27,123 nt of DNA from Candidatus Neomicrothrix sp. UBA2131 (GTDB lineage: Bacteria > Actinomycetota > Acidimicrobiia > Acidimicrobiales > MedAcidi-G1). Shown in pieces: positions 1 to 7,539 of this stretch. Every line of letters begins with the position of its first letter. The first letter of the stretch is position 1. The notes beneath the pieces were generated by a model that worked only from the letters and a program-made list of their open reading frames with translations, did not search any database and was not told the origin of the DNA. The stretch is from NCBI GenBank assembly GCA_002329075.1, contig DCXR01000019.1, positions 1 to 27,123 on the forward strand, given 5' to 3'. The position numbers were made by a program, and so were the translations under genes.

Positions 1-48
1 GAAACCGACGCGTGGCGCGTCGACGAACCCCAGTTCCCGAGTCACCAC
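1..48 (-). CDS. Possible start of a gene running off the left edge
   Basis: Sixteen codons are open to the window edge on the minus strand, starting with two consecutive GTG codons (48 and 45) and reading MVTRELGFVDAPRVGF. Third positions are mostly G or C, as in neighbouring genes, and a palindromic operator-like site lies just upstream (50-63). No domain can be recognised in so short a piece. The only support is the open frame and the placement beside a palindrome between two divergent genes, so this may be chance. Confidence 0.2.
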   Translation of the reverse strand, partial: MVTRELGFVDAPRVGF

Positions 49-49
49 T

Positions 50-63
50 ACCTACTAGTAGGT
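50..63. promoter_or_regulatory. Perfect 14-bp palindrome, operator-like
   Basis: ACCTACTAGTAGGT reads identically on both strands. A perfect palindrome with a CTAG centre in a GC-rich, apparently non-coding stretch resembles operators of TetR-family dimers in actinobacteria. It lies about 145 bp upstream of the promoter proposed for the hotdog gene and immediately before the possible minus-strand start at 48. The regulator is not in the window. Confidence 0.4.
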
Positions 64-207
64 GGGCACCGGCGTCGGCGCTGTGACCGGCCCAGCGCCC
101 CCACCTCGTAGTGCGGTCTCAGCGGCCGACAGGGCAAAGGGCCCGCGACGTCGTCCGCCTCTTCTTTCCACTGTGCTCCCCATCCCGCAGGAATGTAGCA
201 CAGAGAA

Positions 208-237
208 TTGACACTTGTAACCCCTGCGTCCTTACCT
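208..237 (+). promoter_or_regulatory. Candidate promoter for the hotdog gene
   Basis: A perfect -35 TTGACA (208-213) is followed after 18 bp by a weaker -10 TTACCT (232-237). This would give a leader of about 75 nt ending in the ribosome-binding site GAGGGA (309-314). The rest of the 1-319 non-coding stretch shows nothing else apart from the 50-63 palindrome. Confidence 0.4.
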
Positions 238-319
238 TCTGGTAGAGATTGCCCGCACGCCACAACCATGAGAGAACATGCTGGAAAAGACCACCTGCTG
301 ATCCGAGAGAGGGAACGAC

Positions 320-1054
320 ATGGACGAGATGGAAACCTGGTCGATCCGTGCCAGGAACCTTCCCGAGCACGCCGGCAATCCAATCCACACCGACGAAGGC
401 GGCAGAGCTGCAGGATTCGACGCCGCGCTCGTCGCCGGAGTCACCGTCTACGCCTACCTCACGAGACCGATCGTCGAGGCATGGGGCATGGACTGGCTGT
501 CCCGGGGCACGGCCGAGGTCAAGTTCACCAGCCCCGTACTGGCCGACGACCCGGTCGACTGCGTGCCCGAAGAGACCGATGGAGGCGTCGAGGTCCGGGC
601 CATGGTCAACGGCGAATCTCGGGCCCGGCTCATCGCCATGCGGACATCTGAAGACGACGATTTCCCAGCCCGTAGCCTCCACCAACCGCTCGCACGACAC
701 GTCGAACCGTTGGTCGGGGAGTGGGACGACTACGGGCTTCGAGCCGGAGACGACCTCGGGCTCTACTCAGAGGCCGGAATCGTCCACCCAGCCGTCTGGG
801 CTGCGCTCGCCAACTCGGTAGTGAAACGAAACCTCGTCGCAGGACCCTGGGTCCACACCCGAAGCCACATTCGCCACCACTGCACGGCCACAATTGGAGC
901 CACAGCGGTGATCGACGCCGTCGTGGTGAACCGATTCGAGACCCGCAGCGGTTCGCGGGCCGTGCTCGAAGTGCAGATCAGCGTCGACGGTGAGCCGGTG
1001 GCCAGCCTCGAACACGAGGCACTCGTTTCGCTCCACCCCGTGGGACATTCCTGA
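320..1054 (+). CDS. Two-hotdog MaoC-like dehydratase/thioesterase-fold protein
   Basis: 244 residues. The N-terminal half contains NPIHTD about 20 residues in, followed by an AALVAG turn, which is the layout of MaoC/R-hydratase hotdog domains (N-P-x-H-x-D, then the hot-dog helix). The C-terminal half (about residues 150-240) reads as a second hotdog strand set with a conserved RSHI...HHC segment and ends LEHEALVSLHP. MaoC-family enzymes act on acyl-CoA thioesters. In R-hydratases the catalytic Asp sits two residues before the Asn of NPxH; here that position is Ala, so classical hydratase activity is doubtful and a thioesterase or binding role is possible. The ATG at 320 is chosen because GAGGGA lies 5 nt upstream. 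It is monocistronic and convergent with the protease gene, 16 bp apart. Substrate unknown. Confidence 0.75.
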   Translation: MDEMETWSIRARNLPEHAGNPIHTDEGGRAAGFDAALVAGVTVYAYLTRPIVEAWGMDWLSRGTAEVKFTSPVLADDPVDCVPEETDGGVEVRAMVNGESRARLIAMRTSEDDDFPARSLHQPLARHVEPLVGEWDDYGLRAGDDLGLYSEAGIVHPAVWAALANSVVKRNLVAGPWVHTRSHIRHHCTATIGATAVIDAVVVNRFETRSGSRAVLEVQISVDGEPVASLEHEALVSLHPVGHS

Positions 1055-1070
1055 CCGGGGAACGATCCGA

Positions 1071-4000
1071 TCAACCCACGGTGGCGGTGACAGACGCCGA
1101 TACCACTCCGACGCCGACGGAGTTCTCTATCGACACCCGCATCGAATGGACCTGCCCGGAGACCAGGCCCGTGACGGTGGCCGACGTGGTGCCGGCTCCG
1201 GCCTGGAACGAGTCCCACGTCGTACCGCCGTCGCCCGAAATCTCGACATGCACGGCCGTGATGGCGGAACCACCGTTCGACGGCGTGACCCACGAAAGGG
1301 TCAGGCGGCCACTCCCAACCATGATCGAAAGACCCGTCGGAACCTCCGGCACGGTCGCCGGGACGGCTTCGACCTCCACCCAGGTACTCATGCCGATGGC
1401 CGTGACGGCAGCAACCCGGAACCGGTACGGCGTGCCGTTGGCGAGTTCGGCGACCACCGCACCAACCTCAGCCGAGGTTCCGTCCTCGACGATCGACCAG
1501 TTGGCCCCGTCGTCGACCGATGTGGCAACCACGTAGTCGGCAACGGCCGATCCACCATCCGACGTCGGTGCCGTCCAGGCGAGCACCACCTGGCCATTGC
1601 CCGATGTAGCCGCCAGGTCGCCGACGGCCGACGGCCGGCCCGGAACGCCGTTGGCGGTGACCGACCACGGACTGGTTCCGACCCCGGTCACCGTCGCCAC
1701 CCGGAACGAGTGAGCCACGTCGTTGGCGAGACCCGTGACGTCAGCGCCGACCTCCGTCGAGACCCCCTCGTCGAACAGCGCCCAGGTCGTCCCGCCGTCC
1801 ACCGAATACTCGACGACATAGTCGGTGATGGCCGAACCACCATCCGACGTCGGAGCCGACCAGGCCAGGGTCGCCCGGCCATCGCCCACAGTCGACACAT
1901 CCACGTCCGACGGCGCGTCCGGAGTGCCGATGAGGACGGACACGCTGGCCGAGAACTCACCCGTCCCGAGGTCGTTGACGGCGGCAACGCGGTAACGCAT
2001 GATCCGCCCGTTGTCGAAGCCGGCCAACACGGCACTGACCTCTGTCGACACCCCGTCGTCGAACACGGCCCAGGTAGCCCCATCGTCACCCGAGTTCTCG
2101 ATGACGTAGTCGGTGATCGGATAGCCGTCGGCCGTGAACGGTGCCGTCCATGTCAGCGTGGCGCTGCCGAACCCGCCTACACCCGTCGGCGTCGCCGTCT
2201 GGTCGGGTGGACCGACCGGGGTCACAAGAACGGCGGTCGAACCGGAGGTCACCCCGTATGCGTTCGTGGCCGAGACCCGAAAGGTATAGCTCCGTCCGTT
2301 GACGAGGCCGCTGATGGTGTACGACGGATCCGTAAGGCCAACAGCCTCCTGCCAGGGGCTGCCCACAATCCCGGTAATCCAGTCGGCGAACCCGCTGACA
2401 CGGGTAGCGACGTTCGGAAAGAACCCGTCGGCACAACTGCCCGTCAACCCGTACGAAACGACACCGACAAGCTTCGTCGTCCCGAGTTCGGCCACCACCG
2501 GCCCTCCGCTGTCGCCCAGGCAGGCACCGACACCTGCCTCACCGCCCACGCAGAGTTCCGTACCCGACTGGAAGTCCGGCCATTCGCCACAGACGTCCTC
2601 ACCAGGTCCTGCGAGCGCTGTCAAGGTCGTGCTGCGCAGGTCCGACCCGAAGTCCTCTCCGGCCAGGTCGGTGGAACCCCACCCCGAGGTGGAGAGCGGC
2701 GTCCCCGAAACCGGCGCTGTACCGGTTTCCTGCCACGGGATGGGATCGGCCGCCGCCGTATCCACGGCGGTTGCCAGGTACAGCAGTGCGATGTCGTTCA
2801 GTACCAACTCATCGTCGAAGTCGGGGTGCACGTACATCGACTCGACGGCAAGTCGGTCGCCGGCACCGATCGCAGCCAGGCTGGTGACACCTGCAACGAC
2901 CTCGACCTCTGCAACCACGTGGTCGGAGACACAGTGGGCGGCCGTCACCACCCACCGGGGTGTCACCAGCGTTCCGCCGCAGAATTGGGCCGAGAAGCCG
3001 TCGGCGATGTCCGCCAGGAGGATCGCGACCGTGTGGGGATGGTCGGCAATCGAAGCCGTCGAACCGCCGACGATGGCAGGCAGGCGAACGGTCGGCGGCG
3101 GAGCGACGAGCAGGCCCCGTGCCCTGACGGACAATTCCCGACGTTGGGCGCGGTTCGATCCCGAACGGAACTGCGTCTCGGCAACGGCAACGGCACCAGC
3201 GTCCTCGTCGTACCAGATGACCCGGTAGGTGACGCCGTCCGTTCCGGACGTCGGTGCCGCCCACGACAACTGGACCTGACGGTCACCGACGGTGGCCACC
3301 AGGGCGTTGACCACATCGGGCGTGCTGGCCGACAACGGAGCCATCGCCACGGCCTCCGACCAGGGGCCGGCACCGGCACCGTTTCGGGCCCGGATGACGA
3401 CGTGGTACGTCGTACCGTTGACCAACTCCGTCGCTGAATGAGTCGTGACCCCCGCCGGTACTTCGACCCGGGTCCAGTTCTCGACAATGTCCTCTGATGC
3501 CGCCGGCTTGACCCAGACGTCGTAGCCGGTGATCGGCGACCCACCATCGCCGGGAGCCGACCAGACGATCTCCAGGCTCCCATCACCCCTGTTCACCCCG
3601 GGAACGGCCACCCGGCGTGGCGGGAGGCTGTCCCCCACGGCCATCACCCACTCGCCCGTGGCGGCAACCTCGAGAAAACGGGATCCGGTAGCCAGGTCCA
3701 CCTGTCCAGAGAAGGCCCCGATCTCGTTGATCGACAGTGCGGTCGCCTGACCGTCGGGTGCGTACTCCCAGACGATGAAGTTGGCCGATCCGTCATGCCG
3801 TGCCGTGATCAGGCCGGCCCCGTCGGCCACCGGGTCAGGTAGGAGCAACACGTCGTCCTGCATCCCTCCCGCCGTGAGATCCGAACCGAACGCCGTCGCC
3901 GACGTCATCGGCAGGAAGGCCACCGACCACTCCCCGTCGGCCTCCACCGCCAGGGCGGCATAGGACTCCGGGCCCTCGGCCACGACCCTCCCCCGGAACG

Positions 4001-4646
4001 AGCCCTCCCGGGCGACCAGCACCTCGAGTTCGTTGCCGACCACGTCGAGGGAGGCGACCCGAAAGGACCCCATCCCAGCGTGCGTGAAGGACATGACCTG
4101 GTAGTCGGACGGCAAGCCGGTCGTCAGGGGGACGGTCTGCGTCCCAACCCCGCTGACGGTCACGGGTACCACGGCAACGGCCTCGGGCACGGCCGGGCGC
4201 ACGATCTCGATCCCCCGGTTGCCTGCGTCGAGGCCGGCGAAGAAGCTGAGCAGCGTCGCCCCGAAGACCTGTGACTGCTCGCGGCTGATGCAGTAGTGGT
4301 CGGCCACCCAGTCGAGCATCGCCAGGTCCTCGCCGACCCACTGCGACTCGTAGCGGCGGGTGCCGTACGGATCGATCCATGCGCCGTACCCGAGGTCGCA
4401 CTGCGGGTCGGTCGACCCCGAGATCCCGAGGATGAAGCGGATGACGGCGACGCCGGCCTGCTGGAGTCCCTCGGGTCCCTCGAGGCCCAGATAGTCGGCG
4501 GCCCAGAACAGGTCGGGCAGGTCGGCCTCGTCGTAAGCGGATCCGACCGGATCGGCGGCGGCAGGTCCGGTGGCAACGCCGACCAGCAGGACGAACGACA
4601 GCACCGTGCCGACGGCCAGCGCCCCGAGCGTCTTCCTCAATTCCAC
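1071..4646 (-). CDS. Secreted trypsin-like protease nested in fibronectin III repeats
   Basis: 1191 residues from GTG 4646, chosen because it begins an N-terminal signal peptide (VELRKT, then a hydrophobic stretch ending GPAAADP) and has a GGGGGCGGA-type site 9 nt upstream; an in-frame GTG at 4691 is possible. Order: signal peptide; an unrecognised ~120-residue domain; two ~65-residue beta modules ending in GEW (about 182-245 and 278-340); Fn3-1 (about 347-437); the first half of Fn3-2 (about 438-494); a chymotrypsin-fold domain starting IVGG at 525 with catalytic His571 (TAAHC), Asp618 (NDIAL) and Ser713 (GDSGGP), ending near 763; the second half of Fn3-2 (about 764-812); then Fn3-3 to Fn3-6 to the C terminus. 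The full triad predicts an active extracellular serine endopeptidase; the segment before IVGG looks like an activation linker. No sortase signal or C-terminal membrane anchor is seen. Substrate unknown. Confidence 0.9.
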   Translation of the reverse strand: MELRKTLGALAVGTVLSFVLLVGVATGPAAADPVGSAYDEADLPDLFWAADYLGLEGPEGLQQAGVAVIRFILGISGSTDPQCDLGYGAWIDPYGTRRYESQWVGEDLAMLDWVADHYCISREQSQVFGATLLSFFAGLDAGNRGIEIVRPAVPEAVAVVPVTVSGVGTQTVPLTTGLPSDYQVMSFTHAGMGSFRVASLDVVGNELEVLVAREGSFRGRVVAEGPESYAALAVEADGEWSVAFLPMTSATAFGSDLTAGGMQDDVLLLPDPVADGAGLITARHDGSANFIVWEYAPDGQATALSINEIGAFSGQVDLATGSRFLEVAATGEWVMAVGDSLPPRRVAVPGVNRGDGSLEIVWSAPGDGGSPITGYDVWVKPAASEDIVENWTRVEVPAGVTTHSATELVNGTTYHVVIRARNGAGAGPWSEAVAMAPLSASTPDVVNALVATVGDRQVQLSWAAPTSGTDGVTYRVIWYDEDAGAVAVAETQFRSGSNRAQRRELSVRARGLLVAPPPTVRLPAIVGGSTASIADHPHTVAILLADIADGFSAQFCGGTLVTPRWVVTAAHCVSDHVVAEVEVVAGVTSLAAIGAGDRLAVESMYVHPDFDDELVLNDIALLYLATAVDTAAADPIPWQETGTAPVSGTPLSTSGWGSTDLAGEDFGSDLRSTTLTALAGPGEDVCGEWPDFQSGTELCVGGEAGVGACLGDSGGPVVAELGTTKLVGVVSYGLTGSCADGFFPNVATRVSGFADWITGIVGSPWQEAVGLTDPSYTISGLVNGRSYTFRVSATNAYGVTSGSTAVLVTPVGPPDQTATPTGVGGFGSATLTWTAPFTADGYPITDYVIENSGDDGATWAVFDDGVSTEVSAVLAGFDNGRIMRYRVAAVNDLGTGEFSASVSVLIGTPDAPSDVDVSTVGDGRATLAWSAPTSDGGSAITDYVVEYSVDGGTTWALFDEGVSTEVGADVTGLANDVAHSFRVATVTGVGTSPWSVTANGVPGRPSAVGDLAATSGNGQVVLAWTAPTSDGGSAVADYVVATSVDDGANWSIVEDGTSAEVGAVVAELANGTPYRFRVAAVTAIGMSTWVEVEAVPATVPEVPTGLSIMVGSGRLTLSWVTPSNGGSAITAVHVEISGDGGTTWDSFQAGAGTTSATVTGLVSGQVHSMRVSIENSVGVGVVSASVTATVG

Positions 4647-4694
4647 GGCATCCGTTCCGCCCCCTGGACGCACCCTGCGCCCGTGGGTCACCCC

Positions 4695-4700
4695 ATCGTA
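4695..4700 (-). promoter_or_regulatory. -10 element of the protease gene
   Basis: TACGAT on the minus strand matches the TAnnnT -10 pattern seen elsewhere in this window. Transcription would start near 4688, giving a leader of about 40 nt that includes the purine-rich site before GTG 4646. It sits back-to-back with the hisN promoter. Confidence 0.4.
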
Positions 4701-4787
4701 GGCTCCAACACGGCGGGCGCGCCCGCGGCCACGCAATGTGTTCGAAGTGGACGTTCGGCCCGGACATCCACGCCGGGCGTCGCACCG

Positions 4788-4793
4788 TAGGCT
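4788..4793 (+). promoter_or_regulatory. -10 element, leaderless hisN transcript
   Basis: TAGGCT lies exactly 7 nt before the ATG at 4801, the spacing expected when transcription begins at the A of the start codon. No Shine-Dalgarno sequence lies between. The same arrangement recurs at several other genes here, which supports the call. Confidence 0.55.
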
Positions 4794-4800
4794 CGCCGCC

Positions 4801-5574
4801 ATGCACGACGCTCCCCCCGTGGACGACGCCCTCGTCCGGTTCGCCGTCGACATCGCGCGAGAGGCCGGCGAGCTCACCCTCGGATGGTTCCGGCAGTCCG
4901 ACCTCGACGTGGAGAACAAGTTGGACGGTACCCCGGTCACCATCGCCGACCGCTCCGCCGAGCGCCTGCTCCGCGATCGGATCGCCGCAGCCTTCCCCGA
5001 CGATGCCGTCGTCGGGGAAGAGGAACCGGACACCGCCGGACGGTCGGGTCGCGTCTGGATCCTCGACCCGATCGACGGCACGCAGTCGTTCATCCACGGA
5101 GTCCCCCTGTACGGGAACCTGGTGGCGTTCGAGGACGAGCACGGCCCGGCGGTCGGGGTGGTCAACATCCCCGGCCTCGACGAATGCGTCTGGGCCGGAC
5201 GGGGACGGGGTTGCTTCGTCGACGGCAAACCGACACGGGTATCGGCCCAGTCCGGCATCCCGGGCGCATGCATCGTCACCAGCGGCGTCGACTACTGGCC
5301 GTCCGCCGCCGACTTGCAGGCCTTCGTCGAGCCCGGAACCGTGATCCGAACCTGGGGCGACGCCTACGGCTACGTCCTCGTTGCCACCGGACGGGCCGAC
5401 GCCATGGTCGATCCAATCGTGAACCGATGGGACGTGGCCCCGTTCCTCACGATCCTGCCCGAGGCCGGCGGTGCATTCAGCGACTTCACCGGAGCGGTGA
5501 CCGCCGACGGAGGCACCGCCCTGGCGGCCAACGTGGCACTCCACGACGAAATCCTCGCGATCCTCGCCAACTGA
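4801..5574 (+). CDS. hisN: Histidinol-phosphatase-like inositol monophosphatase family
   Basis: 257 residues, the usual length for this Mg2+-dependent phosphatase family. The metal-binding set is complete: GEEE at 72-75, the DPIDGT motif at 89-94 and the C-terminal WD at 210-211. The stretch W-G-D-A-Y-G-Y (185-191) followed by A-x-G-R-A-D and MVDP is typical of the HisN-type subgroup, which removes phosphate from L-histidinol phosphate in histidine synthesis, rather than of IMPase or CysQ. No other his gene is in the window, so the substrate is inferred from motifs only; inositol-1-phosphate is the alternative. ATG 4801 is chosen over the upstream GTG-type extension because of the -10 element 7 nt before it. 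It is convergent with the DUF3105 gene (21 bp gap). Confidence 0.8.
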   Translation: MHDAPPVDDALVRFAVDIAREAGELTLGWFRQSDLDVENKLDGTPVTIADRSAERLLRDRIAAAFPDDAVVGEEEPDTAGRSGRVWILDPIDGTQSFIHGVPLYGNLVAFEDEHGPAVGVVNIPGLDECVWAGRGRGCFVDGKPTRVSAQSGIPGACIVTSGVDYWPSAADLQAFVEPGTVIRTWGDAYGYVLVATGRADAMVDPIVNRWDVAPFLTILPEAGGAFSDFTGAVTADGGTALAANVALHDEILAILAN

Positions 5575-5595
5575 CGCCGACGTTCGCCCCCTGGC

Positions 5596-6177
5596 TCAGG
5601 GCCTCGGTGGCAGGCCGGCAAAGGGGTCCGCCGGAGGCTCACCGATCCCCCGCGAACAGGAGACGCCCGGCTCGGGCGCCGCGTCGCCGTCCCGGAAGGC
5701 CTCCACGAACGCCATCAGCCGGGGATCATCGGGCCCCTCGAGTTCCAGGCGCCGCGCCCAGGCGGTGGCGACCACGCTGGCTGTCTGGGCCGGGTACGGC
5801 GACAGCAGCACCTTGCCCACGCCGGTGAGCCGCTCAGTCAGCGACACGATCCCTGCGACCCCGATCTCCGGCCGGTAGGTGATCCAGACCGCGCCGTGTT
5901 CGAGGCTGTGCACCGCCGCCTCGTCGTGCAGTTCGACCGTGTAGTGGCCGCAGTTGTGCCAGATGCCGAGGTGGTCGCCACCCGCAGGCGGGATCGTCGG
6001 ATAGTCGAGGTCGGCGTCGGTGTGTTCCCTGCTCGTGATCGTGAGGTTCTCGACGCCGTCGGGGACGGCCGCAGCCCCACCGGATTCCCCGTCGCCTCCA
6101 CAACCCGCCATCGACGACAGGATGATCACCGCCACGAATCCGGTCACGGCACGCCTGCCCGCATCAGACCACGGCAT
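5596..6177 (-). CDS. DUF3105 lipoprotein
   Basis: 193 residues from ATG 6177. The N terminus has a positively charged start, a hydrophobic core and a lipobox-like MAGC with Cys26, so the protein is probably lipid-anchored outside the membrane. The DUF3105 signature follows: a YPTIPPAGGDH segment, an NCGHY stretch near 75-79 and VHSLEHG at 89-95, then a Y-R-P. Histidine-rich motifs like these suggest metal binding, but no function is established for the family. The start overlaps the stop of the upstream oxidoreductase gene by 14 bp, so the two are likely co-translated. Some annotations would start further upstream, but that would run deep into the preceding gene. Confidence 0.8.
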   Translation of the reverse strand: MPWSDAGRRAVTGFVAVIILSSMAGCGGDGESGGAAAVPDGVENLTITSREHTDADLDYPTIPPAGGDHLGIWHNCGHYTVELHDEAAVHSLEHGAVWITYRPEIGVAGIVSLTERLTGVGKVLLSPYPAQTASVVATAWARRLELEGPDDPRLMAFVEAFRDGDAAPEPGVSCSRGIGEPPADPFAGLPPRP

Positions 6178-7186
6178 GCTCGCCTTCGAAGATCTCCGCC
6201 ACCAGGCCCCGGTCACCCACGTCCGAGAGGAAGGACACCGGTTCCACCATCTCGGCGAGGCTCGCCATCCCCCGGACCCGGAGGCGACCGGCCAGCGCCC
6301 ATTCGACCGTCGTGGCAGCCACCGCGGCGGCCGCCACAGCGGGACGTTCCGCCACCCCCAGGACGCGGACATCCTGGGTGGTGCCCCGCCGGCCGCGGAC
6401 CTCGACGCGAACCGCTCCCACCCCCCCCTCGACGCGTGTCGGGCTCAACATCGGAAGCGGCGCCGTCAGGCGGTCCAGGCGGGTCGCCGCCATGCGGGCC
6501 GTGATGCGCTCCACCTCGGGAAATGCATGGTGCAGGAGCACGGGATCGGACAGGGCCGCCCGGTAGCAGTCCATGGGGCCCACGGGCTCGGGAAACCAGC
6601 AGAGCTCACGTCCCGAACCACCCGGGCGTCGTCGCCAGCCGCCACCCCGCCAGTCATACGACAGGCGGCTCAACGCGCGGTGGTGGACAAGGGCGCAGGC
6701 GGGTCCCCCTGCGCCCACCTTGGCGACATGGATCTCCTCGACGTGGTCGAACCAGGAACGGGCATGTGCGGCCAGGACACCTGACAGGCCGGGAGCGAAT
6801 CCGGCGCCGAGCACCACCGGAACCCCCCGTTCTCCGGCCTCGTCGGCAAGCCGCGCTACAGCGACGGTCTCGGCAAGGCCGTCGCCGCTCAGGACGACCG
6901 GAATGCCACCGGAGAGGGCCTCCCTGACCGCGCGCAACTGCGTTCCCCGTGGCGTGGCAACGACGATGACGTCGGCATCGGCCTGGTCGGGAAAGGGAGC
7001 ATGCTCGACCTCGACGCGGCCATCGGCGGCCGCCTCGTCGAGGACGGCCAGTGCCCCGGACAATCGTTCGGGATCGACGTCGCGCAACAGCACCCGGTCG
7101 ACGGAACCCGCCGAACCGCTGGCCAGCAGGTATCGGGCGACCCTCGTTCCGACCGCCCCTGCGCCGAGGATGGCGACCCTGCTCAC
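6164..7186 (-). CDS. Saccharopine dehydrogenase-like NAD(P)-dependent oxidoreductase
   Basis: 340 residues from GTG 7186. The N terminus gives a Rossmann fold: VAILGAGAVGTRVARYL with the GxGxxG dinucleotide loop, a D-V-D about 30 residues later, and VVATP at the end of a beta strand. The middle segment LGAGFAPGLSGVLA matches the pattern of saccharopine dehydrogenase-like proteins (G-x-x-P-G-L). These enzymes act on amino-acid or keto-acid substrates; the substrate cannot be read here. GTG 7186 is preferred to the TTG at 7216 because it begins directly before the Rossmann strand and overlaps the stop of a short upstream ORF in a GTGA tetranucleotide, a sign of translational coupling. The downstream partner is the DUF3105 lipoprotein. 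Confidence 0.75.
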   Translation of the reverse strand: MSRVAILGAGAVGTRVARYLLASGSAGSVDRVLLRDVDPERLSGALAVLDEAAADGRVEVEHAPFPDQADADVIVVATPRGTQLRAVREALSGGIPVVLSGDGLAETVAVARLADEAGERGVPVVLGAGFAPGLSGVLAAHARSWFDHVEEIHVAKVGAGGPACALVHHRALSRLSYDWRGGGWRRRPGGSGRELCWFPEPVGPMDCYRAALSDPVLLHHAFPEVERITARMAATRLDRLTAPLPMLSPTRVEGGVGAVRVEVRGRRGTTQDVRVLGVAERPAVAAAAVAATTVEWALAGRLRVRGMASLAEMVEPVSFLSDVGDRGLVAEIFEGEHAVV

Positions 7187-7314
7187 GTCAGGTCCGGTCC
7201 CTCGAGCGGCCGCCAACCACCCGACTGGCGCTCGACGGGCACACCGCCGACCGCCCGGAGCGCCACCGCCACCGCTGCCGTGGTCCAGAGCGCTGCAATC
7301 GCCCGCCGGATCAT
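7183..7314 (-). CDS. Small possible membrane peptide, coupled to oxidoreductase
   Basis: 43 codons from ATG 7314 (an in-frame ATG at 7320 gives two more residues). The peptide begins MIRRAIAAL and has one hydrophobic, alanine-valine-rich stretch of about 18 residues, enough for one membrane helix, then a polar tail ending GPDLT. Its TGA overlaps the GTG of the oxidoreductase (GTGA), and its ATG overlaps the stop of another short ORF (ATGA). No homologous family is recognised. Two 4-bp overlaps in a row argue for real translation; the small size argues for caution. Confidence 0.4.
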   Translation of the reverse strand: MIRRAIAALWTTAAVAVALRAVGGVPVERQSGGWRPLEGPDLT

Positions 7315-7391
7315 CCGCATGGTCGGATCCCGGCTCTGGCGACCTTGACCCCCGTGGTCGGAGCGACGGAGATGCCTCGTTCGATCATCAC
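7311..7391 (-). CDS. Leaderless short ORF (26 codons)
   Basis: Starts GTG-ATG at 7391, 6 nt downstream of a TAGGAT -10 element, and ends in a TGA that overlaps the ATG of the next short ORF. It reads MMIERGISVAPTTGVKVAR and ends RPCG. It may be a leader peptide that couples translation into the downstream genes, or an incidental frame in the leader. No family recognised. Confidence 0.3.
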   Translation of the reverse strand: MMIERGISVAPTTGVKVARAGIRPCG

Positions 7392-7397
7392 GGTCGA

Positions 7398-7403
7398 ATC
7401 CTA
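7398..7403 (-). promoter_or_regulatory. -10 element within palindromic sequence
   Basis: TAGGAT on the minus strand lies 6 nt before GTG 7391. The bases around it contain two abutting palindromes, AGGTACCT and CCTAGG, so a repressor could cover the -10. It would drive the two short ORFs, the oxidoreductase and the DUF3105 gene separately from the tRNA upstream. Confidence 0.4.
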
Positions 7404-7429
7404 GGTACCTGAACGGGGTGACGGGAGTG

Positions 7430-7503
<74 letters not shown>

Positions 7504-7539
7504 GGGTTCGGAAACGGTAGCGGGGCCTATGGTCGGCAC

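Noticed and set aside
990..3437. Long plus-strand open frame opposite the protease gene
   Set aside because: Arg/Gly/His-rich antisense shadow of the GC-rich Fn3-trypsin gene; no domain and no start context.
4647..5279. Upstream extension of the protease gene to 5279
   Set aside because: It would overlap hisN on the opposite strand and bury the signal peptide inside the protein.
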